Below, one piece after another: positions 19,579-28,161 of a stretch of DNA of 64,000 bases. The stretch is taken from positions 3,782,001 to 3,846,000 of the forward strand of contig NZ_CP032155.1 of NCBI RefSeq assembly GCF_008329905.1, written 5' to 3'. Position 1 is the first letter of the stretch. Each line of letters begins with the position of its first letter. The notes below the pieces were generated by a model. It saw nothing but the letters and a program-made list of their open reading frames with translations. It made no database searches and was not told the origin of the DNA. The position numbers and the translations under genes are program-made. Source of the DNA: Mycobacterium sp. ELW1 (GTDB lineage: Bacteria > Actinomycetota > Actinomycetes > Mycobacteriales > Mycobacteriaceae).

Positions 19579-20256
19579 GTGCGGGTAGTGGTGATGGGAT
19601 GCGGCCGCGTCGGCGCCTCGCTGGCCGACGCGCTGTCCCGGATAGGCCACGAGGTGGCGATCATCGACCGGGACCCGACGGCGTTCCACCGGCTGTCCCC
19701 GGACTTCTCCGGTGAACGGGTGCTGGGCATGGGCTTCGACCGAGAAGTTCTGCTGCGCTCGGGAATCCAGAACGCCGATGCGTTCGCCGCGGTGTCCTCC
19801 GGCGACAACTCCAACATCATCTCAGCGCGCGTCGCCCGCGAGACGTTCGGTGTGCAGCGCGTGGTCGCGCGCATCTACGACGCCAAGCGCGCCGCGGTCT
19901 ACGAACGGCTGGGCATCCCGACGGTGGCCACCGTGCCGTGGACCACCGACCGCCTGCTGGGCGCGCTGGTGCGCGACACCGAGACCACCAAATGGCGGGA
20001 TCCCACCGGCACGATGGCCGTCGCCGAAGTGGCGCTGCACGAGGGGTGGGTGGGTCACCGGCTCACCTCGCTGGAGGAGGCGACCGGCGCGCGAGTCGCG
20101 TTCGTGGTCCGGTTCGGCACCGGCATCCTGCCCGAGCCCAAGACCGTGCTGCAGGCCGGCGACCAGGTGTACATCGCGGCGGTGTCCGGGCGCGCCGCCG
20201 AAGCGCTGGCCATCGCCGCGCTGCCACCGGGCCCTGACGTCGGAGAGGGGCACTGA
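19579..20256 (+). CDS. ceoB: TrkA-type RCK regulatory protein, first of pair
   Basis: 225-aa cytosolic potassium-uptake regulator. An RCK/TrkA-N Rossmann domain with the nucleotide loop MGCGRVGAS (about 6-14) and an acidic end of strand 2 (IIDRD) is followed by a TrkA-C domain (about 140-215). The GTG at 19579 has GAGAGGA 7-13 nt upstream; a longer frame from 19519 is disfavoured. The stop overlaps the next ATG by one base (TGATG), so the pair is translationally coupled. No TrkH/KtrB pore gene is present; the only transporter nearby is the divergent KimA-like gene. Confidence 0.92.
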   Translation: MRVVVMGCGRVGASLADALSRIGHEVAIIDRDPTAFHRLSPDFSGERVLGMGFDREVLLRSGIQNADAFAAVSSGDNSNIISARVARETFGVQRVVARIYDAKRAAVYERLGIPTVATVPWTTDRLLGALVRDTETTKWRDPTGTMAVAEVALHEGWVGHRLTSLEEATGARVAFVVRFGTGILPEPKTVLQAGDQVYIAAVSGRAAEALAIAALPPGPDVGEGH

Positions 20257-20939
20257 TGGGCGACAAACGGCTCAAAGTGGCGATCGCCGGGGCCGGCGCC
20301 GTCGGCCGGTCGATTGCCCGCGAACTGCTCGAGAGCGAGCACGACGTGACGCTCATCGAGCGCAACGCCGAGCACCTCGACGTGGACGCCATCCCCGCCG
20401 CGCACTGGCGGCTCGGCGACGCCTGTGAGATCAGCCTGCTGGAGTCGGTGCACCTGCAGGAGTTCGACGTCGTCGTCGCCGCCACCGGTGACGACAAGGC
20501 GAACGTGGTGCTGTCGCTGCTGGCCAAGACGGAGTTCGCGGTCTCGCGCGTCGTGGCCCGGGTCAACGATCCGCGCAACGAGTGGCTCTTCGACAATTCG
20601 TGGGGCGTCGACGTGGCGGTGTCCACGCCGCGGATGCTGGCCTCACTGGTCGAGGAAGCTGTCGCGGTCGGCGACCTGGTGCGGCTCATGCAGTTCCGCC
20701 AGGGCCACGCCAACCTCGTCGAGATCACCCTGCCCGACGACACCCCGTGGGGCGGACGACCGGTACGCAAGCTGATCCTGCCGCGGGACGCCACGCTGGT
20801 GACGATCCTGCGCGGACCGCGGGTGATCGTGCCCGAAGCCGACGAGCCGCTGGAGGGGGGCGACGAGCTGCTGTTCGTGGCTGCCCCGGAAGTGGAAGAC
20901 GAGCTGCGCAAGACCGTGCTGTCCGCCTCGACCGGCTAG
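20256..20939 (+). CDS. ceoC: TrkA-type RCK regulatory protein, second of pair
   Basis: 227 aa, paralogous to the preceding gene. RCK nucleotide loop AGAGAVGRS (about 11-19), LIERN at the end of strand 2, a second conserved stretch VVAATGDDKANV (about 70-80), and a TrkA-C domain from about 135. Probably forms a heteromer with the first protein, as two single-RCK subunits; that is inference from the overlap. The TAG stop overlaps the stop of the convergent MFS gene within CTAG. Confidence 0.92.
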   Translation: MGDKRLKVAIAGAGAVGRSIARELLESEHDVTLIERNAEHLDVDAIPAAHWRLGDACEISLLESVHLQEFDVVVAATGDDKANVVLSLLAKTEFAVSRVVARVNDPRNEWLFDNSWGVDVAVSTPRMLASLVEEAVAVGDLVRLMQFRQGHANLVEITLPDDTPWGGRPVRKLILPRDATLVTILRGPRVIVPEADEPLEGGDELLFVAAPEVEDELRKTVLSASTG

Positions 20940-22357
20940 TCCCGGTACGCGGGCGCCGGGGGCGGCCCGTCCCGGTCGTGGCACGCCGCCGCCGCGGCCG
21001 ACGACTCGGCGGACAACGCAGCCACGCCGTCGCGGATGCCCACCGCCGCGATGATGCCCGCGATCACCAGCAGCACCGCCGCAGTCACCACACCCTGGCG
21101 GAAGCCGTCGGAAGTCATTGCGCCACCGACGATCACAGAGGTGAACGCGATCGCGATCAAGCCCGCCACCCGGGCGACCGCATTGTTGATCGCCGAGCCG
21201 ATACCGCTGTGCGACGGCGCGACCGCGGCCAGGACCGCGGCGGTCAGCGGGGACACGGCGACCGACAGCCCCACCCCGAACAGCGCCATGCCCGGCAGCG
21301 TCTGCAGCCACACGTTGCCTGCGCCGATCGCCATCCAGCCGAACCCCGCCGCGGCGATCAACGGTCCGACGGCCATGAAGCGGCGCGGGCCGTAGCGGCC
21401 CGCGAGCTCGCCGAACCGGGCCGCCAACATGAACGACAGGACCGGCACCGGCAGTGTCGCCAGACCGGCCTGAGCGGGCGACAGTCCCCCGACCTCCTGC
21501 AAGAACAACGCCACCAGCAGCTGGCCCAGCGAGATACCGGCGTAGAGGAACACGGTGGCCAGGTTGCCGACCGTGAAGTTGCGCGCCGAGAAGACCGCGA
21601 GCGGCAGCATCGGATGGCGGGCATGGCGTTCCCACCAGCCGAACGCGATCAGGCTGGCGGGCCCGACGATCAGCGCGGCGACGATGGCCGGATCGTGCCA
21701 GCCCAGCCGCTGCTGCTCGATCATCGCGAAGACCGTCGCGCTCAACCCCACCGCCGTGAGGACCGCGCCGACGGCGTCGATCCGCGCATCCGTGCGGGGG
21801 GTCTGATCGGTCAGCTTGCCGGTGAGGAGCAGCGTGACCGCCAGCGGGACCACGTTGACGGCGAACACCCACCGCCAGCCCAGGGTTTCGACGAGCACAC
21901 CACCCAGCAGCGGCCCGATCACGAATGCGGTGCCGGTCCAGGCCGTCCAGACCCCGATCGTCCGGGACTGTTCGGCGCCGGTGAACCGGGCATTGAGCAT
22001 GGCCAATGAGCTGGGGACCAGAAACGCGGCGCCGAGTCCCTGGATGCAGCGGCCGATGACCAGAACCAGTCCGCTGGGTGCGGCCGCGCACAGCAGTGAG
22101 GCGACGCCGAACACCACCAGCCCGGCGCGCAGCACCGTCAGCCGTCCGAAGGTGTCGGAGACCGTACCGGCAAGCAGAATCAGGGCGCCCAACGTCAGCA
22201 GGTATCCGTCGACGACCCATTGCTGGATGGCCAGGCCGCCGCCGAGTTCGGCGCTGATGGCGGGCAGCGCCAGATTCACCACCGAGCTGTCGAGAAAGGC
22301 GATGAAGGACGCGAGTATTGCGACGGCGACGAGCAGACGGTCGTCGCGCGCAACCAC
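20936..22357 (-). CDS. MFS drug/proton antiporter, DHA2 (EmrB/QacA) type
   Basis: 473-aa inner-membrane transporter with about 13-14 hydrophobic segments. The DHA2 N-terminus FLDSSVVNLALPAI (about 22-35), motif A as GTVSDTFGRLTVLR and motif C as GPLLGGVLVETLGWRW are present. Substrate unknown; export of a cationic or amphipathic compound is typical. I do not recall a counterpart here in M. tuberculosis. Next upstream gene on this strand (DUF3159) stops 3 bp before its start, so it may be the last gene of that unit. The C-terminal 20 residues are Ala/Pro-rich. Confidence 0.9.
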   Translation of the reverse strand: MVARDDRLLVAVAILASFIAFLDSSVVNLALPAISAELGGGLAIQQWVVDGYLLTLGALILLAGTVSDTFGRLTVLRAGLVVFGVASLLCAAAPSGLVLVIGRCIQGLGAAFLVPSSLAMLNARFTGAEQSRTIGVWTAWTGTAFVIGPLLGGVLVETLGWRWVFAVNVVPLAVTLLLTGKLTDQTPRTDARIDAVGAVLTAVGLSATVFAMIEQQRLGWHDPAIVAALIVGPASLIAFGWWERHARHPMLPLAVFSARNFTVGNLATVFLYAGISLGQLLVALFLQEVGGLSPAQAGLATLPVPVLSFMLAARFGELAGRYGPRRFMAVGPLIAAAGFGWMAIGAGNVWLQTLPGMALFGVGLSVAVSPLTAAVLAAVAPSHSGIGSAINNAVARVAGLIAIAFTSVIVGGAMTSDGFRQGVVTAAVLLVIAGIIAAVGIRDGVAALSAESSAAAAACHDRDGPPPAPAYRD

Positions 22358-22359
22358 AG

Positions 22360-23079
22360 TCAGTCTTCGGCGGGCGCGACGTCGCCGTCGTGGCTGCGTG
22401 CGTGGGCGGCGTGGATGGCGCGTTGTGCGGCGCGGATCGCCAGGTAGGTCACCAGCGCGGCCACCGCGGTCAGCGGCCAGCCCATCGCGATTCGGGCCAC
22501 GCCGAGCCAGCCGGTCTGGTCCGCGTCGTAGAGGTGGCGTTGCACCGCGAACCGGGAGGCGAACACCAGCACCCAGGTCAACGTCGCGACGTCGAAGGCG
22601 AATACCGCGCGCCGGTTACCCCGCCACGTGCGGTCCTTGTTGCTGATCCAGCTCCAGGCGTACCCCACGACGGGCCGGCGGATGACCACCGACAGCGCGA
22701 ACACCGCCGCCCAGATCAGCGACGTCCAGATGCCCAGCAGGAAGTAACCCTTCGACGCCCCGACGAACCAGGCGATGAGCGCGCTGATCCCTACGCCGAT
22801 GAACCCCGAGATGGCGGGCTGCACCGAATCGCGGCGGTAGAGCCGCCACACCAGGATCAGCGCGGCGACGCCGAGCGCGGCACTGATGGCGGGCACCAGA
22901 CCGAAGGCGGTGTTGACCGGGACCAGCACCGCCACCGGCAGTGCCGAGTAGATCAGGCCGCTGACGCCGCCCATCTGAGCGAGCAGCGCCTGAGCGGGTG
23001 TCTTCTCCTCGGGGGTCACCGCCGGGGTGTCGGCCGCCGCGTCCTGACTGCGATCGCTGTCTTCGACGGGACGACTCAA
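22360..23079 (-). CDS. DUF3159 multi-pass membrane protein
   Basis: About 239 aa with five or six membrane helices and a charged N-terminus; unknown function. The frame is open to 23325, but that part is the antisense or alternative frame of the OB-fold gene. The best start is TTG 23079, which overlaps the OB-fold stop as TTGA and implies translational coupling. A later start near MGGVSG is possible. Predicted pairing with a nucleic-acid-binding-like OB protein is conserved in mycobacteria, but its meaning is unknown. Confidence 0.75.
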   Translation of the reverse strand: MSRPVEDSDRSQDAAADTPAVTPEEKTPAQALLAQMGGVSGLIYSALPVAVLVPVNTAFGLVPAISAALGVAALILVWRLYRRDSVQPAISGFIGVGISALIAWFVGASKGYFLLGIWTSLIWAAVFALSVVIRRPVVGYAWSWISNKDRTWRGNRRAVFAFDVATLTWVLVFASRFAVQRHLYDADQTGWLGVARIAMGWPLTAVAALVTYLAIRAAQRAIHAAHARSHDGDVAPAED

Positions 23080-23447
23080 GTCTGGATCTCGTAGTGCGGG
23101 TTGTAGATGGCCTTGGTGCCGTTCTCGAGGGTGCCCAGTCGGCCACGCACCCGCAGGGCTCGACCCGACTCGATGCCGGCGATACGACGCTGTCCCAGCC
23201 AGACCAGCGTGACGGTGTCGGTGCCGTCGAAGAGCTCGGCGCGCACGCCGCCGGCGCAGCCCTTGGCGTTGGTCTCGACACTGCGCAGGGTGCCCACCAT
23301 GGTCACCTCTTGGCCTCGCTGGCAATCGATTGCTCGCTGGGCGCCGGTGCCGGCGGCTTCGTCGGTGAGTTCCTCGACGTCGCGCTGCTCAGGGTCTTCC
23401 GTCAGCCGACGAGTCAGACGTCGGACGAAACTTTCGGCCGTAGCCAT
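23076..23447 (-). CDS. OB-fold nucleic-acid-binding-like protein
   Basis: 123 aa. The central beta-rich region (about 45-120, VTMVGTLRSVETN to GLGTLENGTKAIYN-like strands) resembles a tRNA-anti/OB fold as found in single-strand-binding and RecG wedge domains. GGAGAGG precedes the ATG at 23447. It overlaps the DUF3159 start by TTGA. No catalytic residues are evident; binding to nucleic acid is only suggested by fold. Confidence 0.8.
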   Translation of the reverse strand: MATAESFVRRLTRRLTEDPEQRDVEELTDEAAGTGAQRAIDCQRGQEVTMVGTLRSVETNAKGCAGGVRAELFDGTDTVTLVWLGQRRIAGIESGRALRVRGRLGTLENGTKAIYNPHYEIQT

Positions 23448-23569
23448 GGCCTCTCCTGATACTCCAGCGGATCACAATGCCAACGCAACGGTAGACCTCT
23501 TGGTTGACTAACGCCACGTGGCATACCCGCGGCGGGCGTTGCTCATACGTCACAGGGCACGATCATGAG

Positions 23570-24274
23570 ATGACGATCACTTTTCGCGGTGTCACGGCGG
23601 TGCTGCTGCCCGGCACGGGAAGCGATGACGACTACGTCTACCGGGCATTCGCCGGTCCCCTGCACGGTGTCGGCGCGGTGGTCACCACGCCTGCCCCGCA
23701 GCCCGCCCGGCTGATCGCCGGCTACCTCGACGCGCTCGACGACGCCGCTCGGAACGGCCCGATCATCGTCGGTGGGGTGTCCATCGGCGCGGCCGTGACG
23801 CTGGCCTGGGCACTGGCCCATCCCAGCCACGCGGTCGCGGTGTTGGCCGCGCTGCCGGCGTGGAGCGGCGCAGCCCAATCCGCTCCGGCCGCGCTGTCGG
23901 CCCGTCACACCGCGCATCAACTGCGCACCGAGGGTCTGGTGGCCACCACCACGCAGATGCGCGCCTCCAGCCCCGCCTGGCTGGCCGACGAGCTGGCCCG
24001 AAGCTGGCTCGGTCAGTGGCCGGATCTGCCCGACGCGATGGAGGACGCGGCGCAGTACATCGCGCCGAGCATCGCCGAGATGGAACGCCTCAGTGTCCCA
24101 ATGGGTGTGGTGGGGGCTACCGACGACCCGATCCATCCGCTGGAGGTGGCGCTGGAATGGGTGGCGGCGGCGCCGCGGGCGGCCCTGCGGACGGTCAGCC
24201 TCGACGACTTCGGGCCGAAGCCGGAGCTACTGGGTTCCGCATGTCTGGCGGCGTTGACCGACGCCGGCGGCTGA
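23570..24274 (+). CDS. Alpha/beta hydrolase-fold protein
   Basis: 234 aa. The nucleophile elbow GGVSIGAA places the serine near residue 73, and a late histidine is expected from the DDPIHPLEVALEW region, so a serine hydrolase is plausible. Substrate unknown. The frame opens at 23504, but ATG 23570 gives a start right at the first beta strand (TITFRGVTAVLLPGTG). Its TGA is directly followed by the complement of the TGA of DUF3710 (TGATCA). Confidence 0.8.
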   Translation: MTITFRGVTAVLLPGTGSDDDYVYRAFAGPLHGVGAVVTTPAPQPARLIAGYLDALDDAARNGPIIVGGVSIGAAVTLAWALAHPSHAVAVLAALPAWSGAAQSAPAALSARHTAHQLRTEGLVATTTQMRASSPAWLADELARSWLGQWPDLPDAMEDAAQYIAPSIAEMERLSVPMGVVGATDDPIHPLEVALEWVAAAPRAALRTVSLDDFGPKPELLGSACLAALTDAGG

Positions 24275-25060
24275 TCAGCCGCCGGTGGAGGAGCTGCGGA
24301 GCTGCTGCATCGCCGAGCCGGATGCGCTGCGGCGCTCGGTCGGCGGCTGGGCCTGGCCCTGCTGCTCCTGGATCATCGCCTGCTGTGCGGCCGCCATCTG
24401 AGCCTGCTGGGCGGCGGCCTGACGCAGCTGCTCGAGCATCGGTTCGGGCAGCTGGACCTGGAGCGGGGTGCGGACTGGCAGCGGGGTGTCGCCGCGACGA
24501 ACAACGGTGTCGCCCAACGCTTCTCGCGCCTCGGCGACCAGGTTCGCCATGGCTTCTGGCGCGCCGTTGACCACACAGCGGATCATCCAGCGATAGCCGT
24601 CGACGCCGATGAAGCGCACCACGCCGGCCCCGGTGCCGACCACCTCGCGGCCCCACGGGCCGTCTTCGATGGAGACCTGCGCGTTGTCCTTGCGCAACGA
24701 GTCGGCCAGCTCACTGGCCACCTCACGCCACAGCCCGGGCGACTTCGGCGCCGCATAGGCGGCGATCGTGAACCGGCCGTGCGGCGTGACCACCCAGACC
24801 GCGCTGGGCACACCCACCTCGTTCATCTCCACCTGGATCTGCCCGGCGGGCGGCATCGGCACCAGCACGGAACCGAGGTCCAGGCGGGCTTCGGCGGCGT
24901 CGGCCGGGTTGTCGAAGTCCTCGATGTCGAACGGGCCGCCGTCGTAACCGTCGTCGGTGTCGTCGACGTCGTCGGAAGCGGGGTCCTGGACCACCGCGGC
25001 CTGCGCAGTCTCGTCCGCGCCGGTGTCTGATTCGTTCTTACGTCTGCCGAATGCCATCAC
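24275..25060 (-). CDS. DUF3710 family protein
   Basis: 261 aa. Acidic N-terminus (about 15-55, Asp-rich), a folded middle with a conserved segment [17 protein letters not shown] (about 93-110), and a Gln/Ala-rich C-terminal tail (about 215-250). Function unknown. Its ATG overlaps the dut stop as ATGA, so it is the second gene of a dut-DUF3710 unit. No transmembrane segment. Confidence 0.85.
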   Translation of the reverse strand: MMAFGRRKNESDTGADETAQAAVVQDPASDDVDDTDDGYDGGPFDIEDFDNPADAAEARLDLGSVLVPMPPAGQIQVEMNEVGVPSAVWVVTPHGRFTIAAYAAPKSPGLWREVASELADSLRKDNAQVSIEDGPWGREVVGTGAGVVRFIGVDGYRWMIRCVVNGAPEAMANLVAEAREALGDTVVRRGDTPLPVRTPLQVQLPEPMLEQLRQAAAQQAQMAAAQQAMIQEQQGQAQPPTERRSASGSAMQQLRSSSTGG

Positions 25061-25521
25061 AAACTCGCATGTCCGCCGGAGGATCCGTGGCCGCCTTCGC
25101 CACGGGTGGTGTCAGCCAGTCCGGCCTCGTCGAACGAGGCCACCTCGACCAGCTCTGGAAGTTCGACCCGCTGGACCAGCAGTTGGGCGATGCGGTCGCC
25201 ACGCCGGATCGTGATCGGCGTCGCGGGGTCGAGGTTGATCAACGAGATCTTGACTTCGCCGCGATAACCGGCGTCGATCGTGCCGGGGCTGTTGACGATC
25301 GAAAGGCCAACGCGCGCAGCCAAACCGGAGCGCGGGTGGACCAGTCCGACCATGCCGTGCGGAATCGCCACGGCGATGCCGGTGGCCACCAGCGCGCGCT
25401 CACCGGGCGCCAGGTCGACGTCCTGCGCGCTGAACAAATCCACGCCCGCGTCGCCGTCGTGGGCGCGGCTGGGCATTGGGAGATCGCGGTCGAGGCGAAC
25501 CACCGCGAGACTGGTCGGCAC
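25057..25521 (-). CDS. dut: Deoxyuridine 5'-triphosphate nucleotidohydrolase
   Basis: Hydrolyses dUTP to dUMP and diphosphate, keeping uracil out of DNA and feeding dTMP synthesis. 154 aa, the trimeric length. Motif 1 ([11 protein letters not shown]), motif 2 (PRSGLAAR), motif 3 with catalytic aspartate ([10 protein letters not shown]), motif 4 ([10 protein letters not shown]) and the C-terminal P-loop-like motif 5 ([12 protein letters not shown]) are all present. GTG 25521 is the start: TAGTCT lies 7 nt upstream and the longer frame is the antisense of DUF3093. Only 24 bp separate it from the divergent DUF3093 gene. Confidence 0.96.
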   Translation of the reverse strand: MPTSLAVVRLDRDLPMPSRAHDGDAGVDLFSAQDVDLAPGERALVATGIAVAIPHGMVGLVHPRSGLAARVGLSIVNSPGTIDAGYRGEVKISLINLDPATPITIRRGDRIAQLLVQRVELPELVEVASFDEAGLADTTRGEGGHGSSGGHASL

Positions 25522-25528
25522 GATGCGA

Positions 25529-25538
25529 AGACTACCCT
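25529..25538. promoter_or_regulatory. Bidirectional -10 shared by dut and DUF3093
   Basis: AGACTACCCT reads as TACCCT on the plus strand (25533-25538), 7 nt before GTG 25546, and as TAGTCT on the minus strand (25529-25534), 7 nt before GTG 25521. The two hexamers share the central TA. Both genes would be leaderless. Confidence 0.6.
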
Positions 25539-25545
25539 TGGCCGC

Positions 25546-26031
25546 GTGTCTGGTTCGCGTGTGACCTCGCAAACCGTGCGGTACCGCGAGCGGCTCTGGG
25601 TGCCGTGGTGGTGGTGGCCGCTCGGACTGGCATTGGCGGCACTGATCGCCAAGGAAGTCACCATGGGTGTGCGCACCCTGCCGGAGTGGCTGCCATATGC
25701 CGTACTCGGTGCCGTCGCGGTGGGCGTGCTGCTGTGGATGAGCCGCACCGAGGTCCGGGTCGTGACCGGCGGCGAGAACGGCGATGAGGTCGAATTGTGG
25801 GCAGGTCAGGCGCATCTGCCGACGTCGGTGGTGTCCCGGTCGGCCGAGATCCCGCCGACCGCGAAGTCGGCGGCGCTGGGCCGTCAGCTCGATCCGGCAG
25901 CGTTCGTGCTGCATCGCGGCTGGGTGGGCCCGCTGGTTCTGGTGGTGCTCGACGATCCCGACGATCCGACGCCGTACTGGCTGGTCAGCGCCCGCCACCC
26001 GGACCGGGTGCTCTCAGCGCTGCGGAGCTGA
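25546..26031 (+). CDS. DUF3093 membrane protein
   Basis: 161 aa. Two membrane helices near the N-terminus (about 18-37 and 45-62), after a Trp-rich entry (PWWWWPLG), then a soluble domain ending in [11 protein letters not shown]. Conserved in actinobacteria next to dut; function unknown. GTG 25546 is chosen for the leaderless -10 TACCCT; an in-frame GTG at 25561 is an alternative. Confidence 0.85.
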   Translation: MSGSRVTSQTVRYRERLWVPWWWWPLGLALAALIAKEVTMGVRTLPEWLPYAVLGAVAVGVLLWMSRTEVRVVTGGENGDEVELWAGQAHLPTSVVSRSAEIPPTAKSAALGRQLDPAAFVLHRGWVGPLVLVVLDDPDDPTPYWLVSARHPDRVLSALRS

Positions 26032-26087
26032 TGCCCCGCTCCTCCTCAGCCTCGTCCCTCGGCCGCATCGTCACGGACGGGAGATGA

Positions 26088-26390
26088 CTACGCGGCGCAG
26101 TCCGTGCAGATCATGACGCCGTTCTTGTCGCTGGCCAGCCGGCTGCGGTGGTGCACCAGAAAGCAACTCGAGCAGGTGAACTCGTCCGCCTGCTTGGGAA
26201 CCACGCGTACCGACAGCTCTTCGCCCGACAAATCCGCGCCGGGCAGCTCGAAATTCTCCGCGGAATCCGTCTCGTCGACGTCTACTACGGCCGACTGCGC
26301 CTCGTTGCGGCGCGCCTTGAGTTCCTCCAGTGAATCCTCGGACACCTCGTCGGTCTCGGTGCGCCTCGGGGCGTCGTAGTCGGTAGCCAT
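26088..26390 (-). CDS. DUF4193 small zinc-ribbon-like protein
   Basis: 100 aa. Acidic, Glu/Asp-rich N-terminal two-thirds, then a C-terminal C-x2-C ... C-x2-C (CSSC near 78, CTDC near 96), a likely zinc site. GAGGGGA precedes the ATG. Conserved in actinobacteria; function unknown. Confidence 0.85.
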   Translation of the reverse strand: MATDYDAPRRTETDEVSEDSLEELKARRNEAQSAVVDVDETDSAENFELPGADLSGEELSVRVVPKQADEFTCSSCFLVHHRSRLASDKNGVMICTDCAA

Positions 26391-26548
26391 CTTTTGTCCC
26401 CTCGTAACCTCAGCATGGCTTTGTATCAGCGTGGAACGGATCCGCCAAACGATTAGTGCCCAGATCCCCCTTACGTCGTATGTGATTTACGTCACATGTA
26501 TTCATTCTGATCGACGGGCGTGTTGGGCCGGGATCCGCCCGGTGCCTC

Positions 26549-26554
26549 TAGAGT
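26549..26554 (+). promoter_or_regulatory. -10 element of leaderless cei
   Basis: TAGAGT ends 6 nt before GTG 26561. Confidence 0.55.
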
Positions 26555-26560
26555 GCATCC

Positions 26561-27211
26561 GTGGTCGCTCAAATCACGGAGGGTACGGCCTTCGACAAGC
26601 ACGGTCGCCCGTTCCGTCGACGCAACTACCTGCCCGGACTCATCGCCCTGGGCGTGATGTTCGTGATCACCGCGATTGTGTGGGGATTCGTGCTGACCCG
26701 CCCGGTCGACGTGCGGGAGGCCGCGGCCTGCAACCCGCCGCCACCGGCCGCCGATCCCGGCGCCCCCACCCTCGGCCAGCAGGTGTCGCACTCCTCGATG
26801 ATCGACGTCGCACCGGCCAAGCTCGTCGACACCAAGATCCGGGTGCTCAACGCCAGCGGCCAGGGCGGGCAGGCCGGCGAGGTCGCCGGCGCGCTGCGTG
26901 ACCTCGGCTTCGCCCAGCCCACCGCGGCCAACGATCCGATCTACACCAACACCCGGCTGACCTGCCAGGGCCAGATCCGCTTCGGCAGCAGCGGCCGGGC
27001 GGGCGCGGCCGCGGTCTGGCTGGTGGCACCCTGCGTCGAGCTGTTCCAGGACGACCGCAAGGACGACTCGGTGGACCTGGCCATCGGCACCGACTTCACC
27101 ACGCTCGCGCACAGCGACGACATCGACGCCGTCCTGGCCGGTCTGCGTCCGGACGCCACCGAGCCGGCCGATTCGACGCTGCTGACCAAGATCCACAACG
27201 GCACCTGCTGA
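26561..27211 (+). CDS. cei: Cell-envelope integrity protein with LytR_C domain
   Basis: 216 aa from GTG 26561, probably leaderless. Basic N-terminus, one membrane helix (about 27-50), then an extracytoplasmic LytR_C domain (about 85-190) that starts at IRVLNASGQGGQAGEVA; four cysteines outside could form disulfides. LytR_C domains accompany cell-wall ligases; a homologue at this position in mycobacteria is named Cei for envelope integrity. The stop TGA abuts the stop of the convergent suhB. Confidence 0.88.
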   Translation: MVAQITEGTAFDKHGRPFRRRNYLPGLIALGVMFVITAIVWGFVLTRPVDVREAAACNPPPPAADPGAPTLGQQVSHSSMIDVAPAKLVDTKIRVLNASGQGGQAGEVAGALRDLGFAQPTAANDPIYTNTRLTCQGQIRFGSSGRAGAAAVWLVAPCVELFQDDRKDDSVDLAIGTDFTTLAHSDDIDAVLAGLRPDATEPADSTLLTKIHNGTC

Positions 27212-28060
27212 CTAGGCCAACGGCCGCAAGCCCCCGAAACCCGCCAGGGCGTCGGTGAGCGCTCCGGCAATCCCCGGCGCCGCCGCCACCAGCAGCGCGC
27301 CGTCCTCCTCGAGCCGCGGCAAGGTCACCACCGCGCCCGCCTCGGCGGCGATCAGAGCCCCCGCGGCCCAATCCCACACGTGCAGACCGTGCTCGTAGTG
27401 GGCATCGAGACGGCCCGCGGCGACCATGCACAGATCCAGCGAGGCCGACCCGATCCGGCGGACGTCACGCACCAGCGGCAGCAACTGCGCCAGGAGCGCC
27501 GACTGCTCGGCGCGCCGCTGCGGGGCGTAGCCGAAACCGGTGCCCACCAACGCCATCGACAGCTCGGTCACCGGGCCGGCCCGCAGCTCCCGACGCTGCC
27601 CGCCGCTGGACACGTGGGCGCCGTGCCCGGCGGCCGCCGAGTACACCTCGCCGCTGACCACGTCGGCCACCGCGCCCGCGACCGACACGCCGTCGATCTG
27701 GGCGGCGACCGAGATCCCGTATGCCGGAATGCCGTACATGAAGTTCACGGTGCCGTCGATCGGGTCGAGCACCCAGCAGACCGCACCGTCCGTGCCGGCC
27801 GCCGGGCCGCCGCCCTCCTCCCCGAGAATCACATCGTCGGGGCGCAGCGCGCTGAGCCGATCACGCAGTAGCAGTTCGGTTTCGGTGTCCACAATCGTCA
27901 CCGGATCGGTCGGGGTGCTCTTCGTCTGAACCGTATGCGTGCCGATCGACCCGCGCTCCCCATCGAAGACCTCCGCGCGCCGGCGGCGGACGAACGCGGC
28001 GGCTTCGGCGGCCAGCTGTTCCGCCAGCGCCCGTAACTCGGGTCCCCCGTTGCCGTTCAT
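27212..28060 (-). CDS. suhB: Inositol-1-monophosphatase family protein
   Basis: Mg-dependent phosphatase giving myo-inositol for phosphatidylinositol mannosides and mycothiol. 282 aa. Metal motifs: EEGGG near 84, DPIDGTVNFMYG (about 106-117) and WDWAAGALIAAEAG (about 215). ATG 28060 is chosen; a TTG thirteen codons upstream is in frame but weak. The gene is convergent with cei, and divergent from ppgK. Confidence 0.93.
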   Translation of the reverse strand: MNGNGGPELRALAEQLAAEAAAFVRRRRAEVFDGERGSIGTHTVQTKSTPTDPVTIVDTETELLLRDRLSALRPDDVILGEEGGGPAAGTDGAVCWVLDPIDGTVNFMYGIPAYGISVAAQIDGVSVAGAVADVVSGEVYSAAAGHGAHVSSGGQRRELRAGPVTELSMALVGTGFGYAPQRRAEQSALLAQLLPLVRDVRRIGSASLDLCMVAAGRLDAHYEHGLHVWDWAAGALIAAEAGAVVTLPRLEEDGALLVAAAPGIAGALTDALAGFGGLRPLA

Positions 28061-28161
28061 CTGACCATCGCAGCACAGACCTCCCGACACCGAACACAAA
28101 GGGCCGCGCAGCCACTAGTGTGTGCATCGCGCAGACCGCCCGCGTCGCCGAGGAGCAGCCC

